Origin: Actinomycetes bacterium
GTDB lineage: Bacteria > Actinomycetota > Acidimicrobiia > Acidimicrobiales > RAAP-2
DNA: 5,973 nt
Direction: 5' to 3'
Assembly: GCA_021781315.1 (NCBI GenBank)
Contig: JAJXXB010000182.1
Span: 1-5,973 of the forward strand
Positions 1 through 5,950 of the stretch are shown one piece after another (position 1 is the first letter of the stretch; each line of letters opens with the position of its first letter). The notes under the pieces are model-generated. The model saw only the letters and a program-made list of their open reading frames with translations, ran no database searches and was not told the origin of the DNA. Made by a program: the position numbers and the translations under genes.

Positions 1-1601
1 GGAAGCGCACGATCGCCTCCCAGATGGTCGACGCCCGGCTCACCCAGCAGAAGGTGCGCTTCGCCACGACCCTCGACGGCCTGCCCGGCTACGACCGGCC
101 CGTCGCGGTGGGCCTGGGCGCGAGCGGGCTTCGCATCGAGTTCGCGGGTTTTCGCCGGGCCTACGTCGAGGGGACCGACGACCCCGAGGCCGAGTTGGCC
201 GACCAGGAGCGCCTGTTGCCGCCGCTCGCCGAGGGCGACGTCGTGGCCATCACCGCCGCCAGTGCCAAGCGGCACGAGACCCAGCCGCCCGACCGCTACT
301 CCGAGGCGACGCTCATCAAGAAGCTCGAGGACCTGGGCATCGGTCGGCCGTCGACCTACGCCTCGGTCATGAAGACCATCGACCGCCGGGGCTACGTCTG
401 GAAGAAGGGCAAGTCCCTCGTGCCCGCCTTTCGAGCCTTCGCCGTGGTGAACCTGCTCGAGACCCACTTCGCCGACCTGGTCGACTACCAGTTCACCGCC
501 GCGATGGAGGACCAGCTCGACGAGATCGCCGAGGGCCGCCAAGACCTCGAGCCGTGGCTGCAGCGCTTCTACTACGGCGACCCGTCGGCCTCGACCGACT
601 TCGCCCGGGTCGGGCTGCACCAGATGACCCACGAGACGCCCGACTTCGACTTCGCGGCGATCAACTCGCTGCCACTCGGGGTCGCGCCCGACGGCCAGCC
701 GGTGTCGGTGCGCTCGGGACGCTACGGGCCCTACCTCACCCACGGCGAGGACCGGGTCTCGATCCCCGAGGCCACCGAACCCGACTCGTTGACCGTCGAG
801 CGGGCCCTCGAGCTGCTGTCCGCGCCGAGCAACGATCGCACCCTGGGCGTCGATGCGGCGACGGGCCTGCCGATCCTGTTGAAGGCCGGCCGCTTCGGGC
901 CCTACGTGCAGGTTGGCGAGATGACCGATCCGAAGAACAAGCCCAAGACGGCGTCGCTCTTCTCGACCATGTCGCCCGAGACCATGACCCTGGAGGACGC
1001 GCGCCGGCTGCTCGCCCTGCCGCGCGAGGTCGGTCGTCACCCCGAGGACGGCGAGCCCATCCTCGCCCAGAACGGCCGCTACGGCCCGTACCTGACGTGG
1101 GGCAAGGAGACGCGCTCACTGGCGAGCGAGGATGAGATCTTCAGCGTGGACCTCGCCAGCGCCCTGGCGCTGCTCGCCCAACCCAAGGCGCGCGGGCGGC
1201 GGGCGGCGGCGGGTCCCCTGCGAGAGCTCGGCGAGGACCCGGTCACCAAGCGGATGATCGTCGTGCGCACGGGTCGCTTCGGCCTCTACGTGACCGACGG
1301 TGAGTCCAACGCGACGCTCCGCCTCGGCGACACACCCGAGTCCATCACCTTGGACCGTGCCGGTGAGTTGCTCGCCGAGCGTCGGAACGCCGAACCCTCG
1401 ACGCGTCGGGCACCGGCGAAGAAGGCCACCGCGAAAAAGGCCGCCGCGAAGAAAACGACCGCCAAGAAGACGACTGCGAAGAAGACCGCGGCGAAGAAGG
1501 CCACCGCGAAGGCGACGGGTGCCACCAAGCGTGCGGCGACCGCTGTCGGCTCGGCCGCTAACGCCGCGCTGGCCGCACGCGTTCGAAGCGACGATCGATG
1601 A
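1..1601 (+). CDS. topA: DNA topoisomerase I (type IA), C-terminal part; 5' end outside window
   Basis: Type IA topoisomerase that relaxes negatively supercoiled DNA by single-strand passage. The reading frame is open from the first complete codon (base 3, K-R-T-I-A-S-Q-M), so the first ATG at base 24 is internal. The Toprim domain and catalytic tyrosine region lie upstream of the window. Visible are the conserved core block ending in GIGRPSTY (bases 300-359) and four C-terminal repeat modules, each opening with G-R-[YF]-G-x-Y (bases 717, 888, 1074 and 1272; spacing 171-198 nt), typical of actinobacterial TopA. A basic tail of AKKxx pentapeptides follows. The visible part has no cysteine, so the Cys4 zinc ribbons of E. 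coli TopA are absent, as is known for actinobacterial enzymes. The stop overlaps the tmk start as ATGA, which suggests coupled translation. Family assignment is firm. Confidence 0.96.
   Translation, partial: KRTIASQMVDARLTQQKVRFATTLDGLPGYDRPVAVGLGASGLRIEFAGFRRAYVEGTDDPEAELADQERLLPPLAEGDVVAITAASAKRHETQPPDRYSEATLIKKLEDLGIGRPSTYASVMKTIDRRGYVWKKGKSLVPAFRAFAVVNLLETHFADLVDYQFTAAMEDQLDEIAEGRQDLEPWLQRFYYGDPSASTDFARVGLHQMTHETPDFDFAAINSLPLGVAPDGQPVSVRSGRYGPYLTHGEDRVSIPEATEPDSLTVERALELLSAPSNDRTLGVDAATGLPILLKAGRFGPYVQVGEMTDPKNKPKTASLFSTMSPETMTLEDARRLLALPREVGRHPEDGEPILAQNGRYGPYLTWGKETRSLASEDEIFSVDLASALALLAQPKARGRRAAAGPLRELGEDPVTKRMIVVRTGRFGLYVTDGESNATLRLGDTPESITLDRAGELLAERRNAEPSTRRAPAKKATAKKAAAKKTTAKKTTAKKTAAKKATAKATGATKRAATAVGSAANAALAARVRSDDR
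1416..1520 (+). repeat. 15-bp degenerate tandem repeat encoding AKKxx pentapeptides in the TopA tail
   Basis: There are seven consecutive 15-nt units. Six encode A-K-K followed by two residues from A or T, and the seventh is degenerate (A-K-A-T-G). Base-level identity is loose (aag/aaa, gcg/gcc, acg/acc/act), so the protein pattern is conserved better than the DNA. Similar lysine-rich, histone H1-like tails are known in actinobacterial TopA, where they aid DNA binding. The same role here is inferred. Confidence 0.85.
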
Positions 1602-2206
1602 GTCGCGGTCGCTTCGTCGTCTTCGAGGGCATCGACGCGAGCGGCAAGAGCACCCAGGCCCGGCGCGTCGCCGAGGACCGTGGGGCTCGCTTCACGTTCG
1701 AACCCGGTGACACACCCCTCGGCGCGGACCTTCGTCGTTGGTTGCTCGACGCCAGCGCCCCGATGAGCCCGGTCACCGAGTCGCTCCTGATGCTCGCGGA
1801 CCGCTCCCACCACGCGGCGACGGTCATCGAGCCCGAGCTGGCGGCGGGCCGTCCGGTCGTGAGCGACCGGTACTGGGCGTCCTCGATCGCCTATCAGGGT
1901 TACGGCGGCGGGGTCGACCTCGCCCTGCTGCACGCGGCGACCGAGCTCGCCATCGGTGATTGTCGACCCGACGTGACTGTCCTGCTCGACGTCCCCGTCG
2001 AGGTCGCCGACGAACGACGGCTCCGCGACCACCGCGACCGGTTCGAGTCGGCCGACGTGGCGTTCCACGAACGCGTGCGCGCGGGGTACCTCGAGCTCGC
2101 CGCCGCCGACCCCGCCCACTGGCGCGTCGTTAACGGCGCCGATGACCTCGCGACGGTGTCCTCGGCGGTCGACGCCGTGCTCGCCGAGGTGTGGCCCGGT
2201 GCCTGA
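1598..2206 (+). CDS. tmk: Thymidylate kinase (dTMP kinase)
   Basis: Phosphorylates dTMP to dTDP with ATP in the cytosol, an essential step of dTTP supply. The 202-residue length is close to the usual 200-215. The P-loop GIDASGKST lies at residues 11-19, with the acidic D13 expected to contact the dTMP sugar. An EPGDTPLG block (35-42) corresponds to the usual REPGGT motif but has Phe34 where Arg is common. DRYWASSIAYQG (90-101) is the DR[YH] substrate signature, and the arginine-rich stretch with DRFE (about 139-150) is the LID region. The ATG start overlaps the topA stop by 4 nt. No good Shine-Dalgarno is visible in front of it, so translation probably depends on termination-reinitiation from topA. 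holB follows with an 8-nt overlap. The identification is secure; the effect of Phe34 is unknown. Confidence 0.95.
   Translation: MSRGRFVVFEGIDASGKSTQARRVAEDRGARFTFEPGDTPLGADLRRWLLDASAPMSPVTESLLMLADRSHHAATVIEPELAAGRPVVSDRYWASSIAYQGYGGGVDLALLHAATELAIGDCRPDVTVLLDVPVEVADERRLRDHRDRFESADVAFHERVRAGYLELAAADPAHWRVVNGADDLATVSSAVDAVLAEVWPGA
2186..2189 (+). promoter_or_regulatory. Shine-Dalgarno that sets the holB start
   Basis: GAGG lies 9 nt before the GTG at 2199, inside the 3' end of tmk. It supports GTG 2199 over the in-frame ATG at 2142, which would add 19 residues resembling no delta' N-terminus. Confidence 0.6.
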
Positions 2207-3278
2207 CGTCTTTGACCGCCTCGTGGGACAGGCGCGGGCGGCGGAACTGCTGCGACAGTACGTGCGCCACCCGGTGCACGCGTTCCTCGTGGTCGGACCG
2301 GACGGGTCGAACCTGCGCGACACCGCGATCGCCATGGCGGCGGCGCTGCAGTGCCCCGAGCACGGCTGTGGCGTGTGCGAGGCCTGCCGACTCGTCCTCT
2401 CGGGGGCCGACACCGACGTCACGGTGGTCGAGCGCGCGGGCCTGTCGTGGCGGGTCGACGAGCTGCGCGAGGCCGAACGGCTGAGCCGTCGGCGCCCGCT
2501 CGGCGACGGCTACCAGATCGTCATCCTCGAAGACGTCGAACTCACGGTGACCGGCACCGCGCCGTCGGCGCCCGCACTGCTGAAGACCCTCGAGGAACCG
2601 CCGCCGCGCACCGTCTTCGTGCTGACGGCCCACGAGACGCCACCCGCGCTCGACACCATCGTGTCGCGCTGTCTCGAGGTGCGCTTGCGCGCGCTCGGCG
2701 ACGACGACGTCGCCGCGATCGTCATGGCCGACGGCGTCGAGGAGTCCCTCGCGCGCACCGCGGCGGCGGCGGCCAACGGCGACGTGCGTCGCGCCCGGAT
2801 CCTCGCGCGCGACGAGGCGCTGGTACAGCGGGCGGCGCAGTGGCGGTCCGTGCCCGAACGCTTCGACGGGTCACCGGCCGGTGCGACGCGAATCGTCGAG
2901 GAGATCGTGCGGGCACTCGACGACGCCGTGGCACCGCTCGTCGCCCTCCAACAGGACGAGGCGACTCGTCGCGCGGACGAGGCCCGCGAGCTGGGGCTGC
3001 GCACGGGGAGTCGGCGCGACCTCGAGGCGGCCTTCAAGCGCGAGCAGCGTCGATTTCGCACCGACGAGCTGCGTTTCGGGGTCCGGGTCCTCACCGAGGT
3101 CTACCGACGGCGGCTGGCCGACGCGCTCGACGACGAGGTGGACGCCCGCTCCACCGGCCGGGTCCGCGCCGCCATCGACGCGATCGAGATGCTGGGGGAG
3201 GCCAATCGACGCCTGTCGACGTCGCTCGACGAGAACCTGTTGCTGTACGACCTGATGCTGTCGCTCAGTTCGATCTGA
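2199..3278 (+). CDS. holB: DNA polymerase III subunit delta' (clamp-loader subunit)
   Basis: Delta' is the stator subunit of the clamp loader that opens and places the beta clamp during replication. I take GTG 2199 as the start, giving 359 residues beginning MPDVFDRLVGQ, the typical F-x-x-[LIV]-[IV]-G-Q opening of this family. The nucleotide-binding loop (GPDGSNLRDT, 33-42) lacks the Walker lysine, as in many delta' proteins that do not bind ATP. Four cysteines (52, 57, 60, 63) form the zinc module. A LLKTLEEPPPRTVF block (127-140) and SRC (156-158) carry the conserved AAA+ sensor and arginine-finger region. The C-terminal part (about 250-310) is helical and highly charged, with R-x-R-T-D-E-L-R, which I recall from actinobacterial delta' proteins. 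It overlaps tmk by 8 nt, consistent with an operon. The role is well supported by motifs and context. Confidence 0.93.
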   Translation: MPDVFDRLVGQARAAELLRQYVRHPVHAFLVVGPDGSNLRDTAIAMAAALQCPEHGCGVCEACRLVLSGADTDVTVVERAGLSWRVDELREAERLSRRRPLGDGYQIVILEDVELTVTGTAPSAPALLKTLEEPPPRTVFVLTAHETPPALDTIVSRCLEVRLRALGDDDVAAIVMADGVEESLARTAAAAANGDVRRARILARDEALVQRAAQWRSVPERFDGSPAGATRIVEEIVRALDDAVAPLVALQQDEATRRADEARELGLRTGSRRDLEAAFKREQRRFRTDELRFGVRVLTEVYRRRLADALDDEVDARSTGRVRAAIDAIEMLGEANRRLSTSLDENLLLYDLMLSLSSI

Positions 3279-3296
3279 CGTCGGTCGGCCCCGACG
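3279..3296 (+). other. Small inverted repeat directly after the holB stop
   Basis: CGTCGG and CCGACG (3279-3284 and 3291-3296) can pair around a 6-nt loop immediately after the holB TGA. No T-run follows, so it is not a convincing intrinsic terminator. It could attenuate read-through into the tRNA or be chance in GC-rich DNA. Confidence 0.3.
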
Positions 3297-3304
3297 CCAT
3301 CGGG

Positions 3305-3310
3305 TAATCT
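3305..3310 (+). promoter_or_regulatory. Possible -10 element for the tRNA-Thr gene
   Basis: TAATCT fits the loose actinobacterial TAnnnT pattern and ends 10 nt before the tRNA 5' end, a plausible distance for a start site near 3317. It stands out in the GC-rich 42-nt gap, but no recognisable -35 box lies at the expected spacing. Read-through from holB is the alternative source of the tRNA transcript. Confidence 0.35.
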
Positions 3311-3320
3311 GGCTTCTTAC

Positions 3321-3393
3321 GCCTGGGTAGCTCAGTCGGTAGAGCAGCGCATTCGTAATGCGCAGGTCAAGGGTTCGAATCCCTTCCCAGGCT
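3321..3393 (+). tRNA. tRNA-Thr, anticodon CGT (reads ACG)
   Basis: A complete 73-nt cloverleaf can be folded by hand. The acceptor GCCTGGG (3321-3327) pairs perfectly with CCCAGGC (3386-3392). The D stem is GCTC/GAGC (3330-3333, 3342-3345). The anticodon stem GCGCA/TGCGC encloses the loop TTCGTAA, with anticodon CGT at 3354-3356. The T stem AAGGG/CCCTT encloses TTCGAAT. The discriminator base is T3393, and no CCA is encoded, so the CCA-adding enzyme must complete it. There is no intron or mismatch. The gene is convergent with murD2, whose stop codon lies inside it on the other strand. Confidence 0.96.
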
Positions 3394-4689
3394 CCCAGTT
3401 CGCGCGCGCACCGCGCGGGCGAAGTCGGCCGATCGGGCCTCCCAGTTTCGGTAGTGATCGAAGCTGGGGGCCGCCGGTGACAGCAGGACGACCCCGCCGT
3501 CCACGAGGAAGTCGCGCGCGTAGCCGACCGCGTCATCCAGGTCGCGCGCCGGGTACTGGATGACGTCGGGTACCAGCGCCGCGACGACGGCGCCGATGCG
3601 CGCACCGACGTCGCCCGTCGTGACGAGCGTGGTCGGGCGACGTCGGTCGCGCAGCGCGCGGGCGAGGGGGTCGTAGTCCACGCCCCGGTCGTAACCGCCG
3701 ACGATCAGGGCGACGGCATCGTCGGCGAACGTCTCGAGCGCGGCGACCGTCGGCAGTGGCGCGGTGGCGAGACCGTCGTCGACGTAGCGCCAGGTCCGAG
3801 TGGCGTCGCGTTCGGTGTCGATCAGCGTGAGGCGTCCCGCCAGGGGCTCAAAGGCTGCGGCGCGCGCATGGGCGGCCTCGAGCACGTCGGCGCGCGCGCG
3901 GCCCGTGGCGGCCACCACGGTCGCGATGGCGGTGCCGACGTTGCGCTCGTTGTGCGCGCCGATGAGGTGCAGCTGTGCCGCGAGTCCCGACTCGTCCGTC
4001 GGGGCTACGACGACCTCGCCGCCGAGCTCGCTGCGTCGCGAGGTCAGCTCGATGACGTCGGGCACGATCGTGACGTGCTCGCCAGTCGCGCGGGTCAGTG
4101 ACAGCTTGTCCCGCTGGTACTGGGCGAGGCCGCCGTGCCAGTCGAGGTGGTCCGCCCCGAGCGAGGTGACGACGACCACGCAGGGGGCGACCGCGACGTC
4201 CACGCACTGGTAGCTCGATATCTCGACGACCGACCAGCCGAGGCTCGTGTCGACGGACGGGTCGTAGGGGGGCAGGCCGATGTTGCCGAGGCGCTCGGAG
4301 CGCTCGCCGAGGCAGGTGAGGAAGAAGTCGACTAGGGCGGTCGTCGTCGACTTGCCCTTGGTGCCCGTGATGCCGATGACGCGCGAGCGGTCCGCGTCGA
4401 GGAGCCAGAGGTTCAACGCCGAGGTGACCGGCACGGTCGCCTCGAGGGCGAGGACGTCGGGTCGACGTCGCGCGATGCCCGGGCTCTTGATGACGACGTC
4501 GCAGGTGGCGAGGGCCTCGAGGCCGCCGCGTTCGGTGACGAGCACGCCCGCGGCGGGGTCGTCGTCGACGAGCACGCAGTCGGCGCCGAGCAGGCGCAGC
4601 CGCGACTCGGTCGCGTGGCCCTCGATCCCGTAGCCGAAGACGCCGACGCGTCGGCCGGCGAGGTCAGCGAAGCCAGTGGGCCGGAACAC
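3367..4689 (-). CDS. murD2: MurD-family ligase, best read as MurD2: UDP-MurNAc-L-alanine--L-glutamate ligase
   Basis: Cytosolic ATP-dependent Mur ligase joining glutamate to UDP-MurNAc-L-Ala. The start is GTG 4689 (440 residues), 7 nt after AGGA; the open frame runs further upstream only as antisense-like shadow inside murL. An N-terminal Rossmann-like domain (GVFGYGIEG, 16-24; KSPGI, 68-72) precedes the ATP loop GTGTKGKST-like block (ITGTKGKSTT, 107-116), EISSYQ (156-161), DHLDWH (180-185), K195 at the carbamylated-lysine position, and GAHNERN (244-250). The C-terminal domain has GGYDRGVD (331-338) and SPAAPSFDHY (404-413). The classical D-Glu MurD motif DSKATN is replaced by DDGLATAP (304-311), and the usual Phe of the last motif is Trp416. 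The direct overlap with murL (26 nt) argues that L-Glu is the substrate. The family is certain; L-Glu specificity is inferred from partner and motifs. A standard D-Glu MurD is the alternative. Confidence 0.85.
   Translation of the reverse strand: MFRPTGFADLAGRRVGVFGYGIEGHATESRLRLLGADCVLVDDDPAAGVLVTERGGLEALATCDVVIKSPGIARRRPDVLALEATVPVTSALNLWLLDADRSRVIGITGTKGKSTTTALVDFFLTCLGERSERLGNIGLPPYDPSVDTSLGWSVVEISSYQCVDVAVAPCVVVVTSLGADHLDWHGGLAQYQRDKLSLTRATGEHVTIVPDVIELTSRRSELGGEVVVAPTDESGLAAQLHLIGAHNERNVGTAIATVVAATGRARADVLEAAHARAAAFEPLAGRLTLIDTERDATRTWRYVDDGLATAPLPTVAALETFADDAVALIVGGYDRGVDYDPLARALRDRRRPTTLVTTGDVGARIGAVVAALVPDVIQYPARDLDDAVGYARDFLVDGGVVLLSPAAPSFDHYRNWEARSADFARAVRARTGSLGRDSNP
3399..3423. 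other. Strong GC hairpin just after the tRNA, within the murD2 3' end
   Basis: TTCGC/GCGAA (3399-3403, 3419-3423) and GCGCG/CGCGC (3404-3408, 3412-3416) can form a stem with a 3-nt loop and a 2-nt bulge, 5 nt past the tRNA. It could end or help process either convergent transcript, but no U-tract follows on either strand. The bases also code for MurD2 residues, so it may be incidental. Confidence 0.3.
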
Positions 4690-5950
4690 GGCTCGGTCCT
4701 GACGTGGCGAAGGGGTCTGTGGCGTCGCCGAGCGCGCCGAGCGCGCCGAGCGTCTCGGTGACCGCACGCACGTCGCGCCAGTCGTCGCGCGCGGCGACGA
4801 GACGCAGCGCCTGGGCGCTCTCGTCGGGGTCGCCCACGCACTCGAAGGGCTTGTGGTCCTCGCCGAGTCCGACCAGCGTTCGTAGCTGGTCTTGGCGCGC
4901 GGGGTCGGCGAGCGGCTCGCCGGCGAAGATGGCGCGCAGCGCCGCGCGGTCGAGGAACGGGGCGAGCACGAGGTTGATGAAGACGCACTTGTCGCACTCG
5001 CCGCACCAGGCGCCGGCGCGCCTGGCGGGGTCCTGGGTGAAGGCGCGGTTGCAGCTGCGAAAGACGTGGTGGTACGCGGTGAGCTCACTGAAGCGCCGCG
5101 CCACCCAGAGCTCGCTGCGATCGCGCAGGAAGCTCGCGACGGCGAGCGACGGGCCGACGGCCTCGGTGATGGCCTCGCCGATCAGCACCTCGGCCGCCCA
5201 GGACTTGCTCCACTGGTGGTTGACCTCACGACCGCGCCACGAGAGGTTGGCGACCGACGCCGAGTGCTCGTTGCTCATCACGACCCCGCCGCGACCACTC
5301 GCCACCGCGGCGAGCGCGCCGAGCAGGGTGACCATCGCCGTGACCGGCACGTGACCCCGCAGGAACGCCGGGTCGCCGGCGAGCAGCGACGGGTCCAGTG
5401 AGCGCGTCGCGCGCACGACGGGACGGCCCGTGGCCGCCGCCGCCGCCTCGAGCGCGGCGAAACGGCCACGGTCGGGGCTCACGACGAAGAGGGCCTGGTC
5501 GAGGTCGTCGGCGAGGGTCTCCACCGTCACGATCGAGTCGATGCCCCCGCCGAAGGGGGTGAGCACGCGCGTCGGGTCGAGCTCGATCGGTGCGGGCGTG
5601 GCGGCCGCGGCACCGACCACGTCGACGTCGCTGAGGTCGAGTGCGTTTCGATAAGCGAATTCGCCGAGTCCGTCGACGATCGCGGCGCGCAGCAGGGCGA
5701 GGGCCCGCGGCCCGACGGGGGTCGTACCGAGGTCGACCCGCCCAGGGGCCGCGGTCTTGTAGTAGGAGAGTCCGGCGATGAGGTACCACAGCGTCGCGAT
5801 CGCGCGGGCCGACGCACCGGTCAGGTCGCCCGTCCCCTCGAGGGTGACGACCTCGGTGAAGGCTCTGCCGTCGAGGTCGTAGTGCGCGCGAAGCCGCGCC
5901 GGCTCGACGTCGAGTCCCACGTAGCGCAAGGTGCCGGGGCGTGGCGTCAC
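4664..5950 (-). CDS. murL: MurL: UDP-MurNAc-L-Ala-L-Glu epimerase
   Basis: Inverts the terminal L-Glu of UDP-MurNAc-L-Ala-L-Glu to D-Glu using ATP and Mg2+, as shown for the Xanthomonas MurL family (established knowledge). The protein has 428 residues, with no signal peptide or membrane helix. Recognition rests on PFGGGIDSIVTVE (132-144), which resembles the SGGxDS ATP loop of PP-loop enzymes; on MSNEHSAS (225-232) followed by VNHQWSKS (243-250); and on FRSCNRAF (297-304) with WCGECDKCVF (315-324), a cysteine cluster (C300, C316, C319, C322) that may bind metal. The start is GTG 5950, 6 nt after GAGGG; the N-terminus RYVGLDV fits the family. murD2 begins 26 nt inside its 3' end, so the two are probably co-translated. 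Many databases list such proteins as hypothetical. The assignment comes from remembered motifs, not a search. Confidence 0.88.
   Translation of the reverse strand: MTPRPGTLRYVGLDVEPARLRAHYDLDGRAFTEVVTLEGTGDLTGASARAIATLWYLIAGLSYYKTAAPGRVDLGTTPVGPRALALLRAAIVDGLGEFAYRNALDLSDVDVVGAAAATPAPIELDPTRVLTPFGGGIDSIVTVETLADDLDQALFVVSPDRGRFAALEAAAAATGRPVVRATRSLDPSLLAGDPAFLRGHVPVTAMVTLLGALAAVASGRGGVVMSNEHSASVANLSWRGREVNHQWSKSWAAEVLIGEAITEAVGPSLAVASFLRDRSELWVARRFSELTAYHHVFRSCNRAFTQDPARRAGAWCGECDKCVFINLVLAPFLDRAALRAIFAGEPLADPARQDQLRTLVGLGEDHKPFECVGDPDESAQALRLVAARDDWRDVRAVTETLGALGALGDATDPFATSGPSRVPAHWLR
4697..4700 (-). promoter_or_regulatory. Shine-Dalgarno that sets the murD2 start
   Basis: AGGA on the minus strand ends 7 nt before GTG 4689 and lies within the murL coding region. 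No other in-frame ATG or GTG lies close by, and protein homology begins just after this start. Confidence 0.6.
4727..4752 (-). repeat. 9-bp short tandem repeat in murL (LGALGALG)
   Basis: Nearly three copies of gccgagcgc on the plus strand encode the G-A-L-G-A-L-G run near residues 402-408 of MurL, in the poorly conserved C-terminal tail. It is probably a replication-slippage product with no function of its own. Confidence 0.6.

Noticed and set aside
2142..2198. Upstream ATG extension of holB
   Set aside because: The 19 added residues lie wholly inside tmk and look like out-of-frame translation. GTG 2199 has a Shine-Dalgarno and the expected N-terminus.
1286..2422. Long minus-strand frame of 378 codons opposite topA and tmk, with a Phe/Val/Ala-rich run resembling a membrane helix
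   Set aside because: The hydrophobic run is the antisense reading of the AKKxx lysine codons. The frame crosses two well-supported genes and shows no recognisable family.
2351..3307. Plus-strand frame of 318 codons inside holB, extremely rich in Arg and Gly
   Set aside because: Composition is typical of an out-of-frame reading in GC-rich DNA, and it lies across holB with no family resemblance.
2871..3605. Minus-strand frame of 244 codons containing the peptide GIRTLDLRITNALLYRLSYP
   Set aside because: That peptide is the antisense translation of the tRNA-Thr gene, a known source of spurious protein annotations. The rest is opposite holB and out of frame with murD2.
3800..4335. Several plus-strand frames opposite murD2
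   Set aside because: They are antisense shadows caused by high GC; codon pattern and motifs clearly favour the minus-strand ligase.
4690..5088. N-terminal extension of the MurD-family frame to 573 residues
   Set aside because: The extra 132 residues are Ser/Arg/Thr/Pro-rich shadow of murL in another frame. The Rossmann-like domain starts right after GTG 4689, which has its own AGGA.
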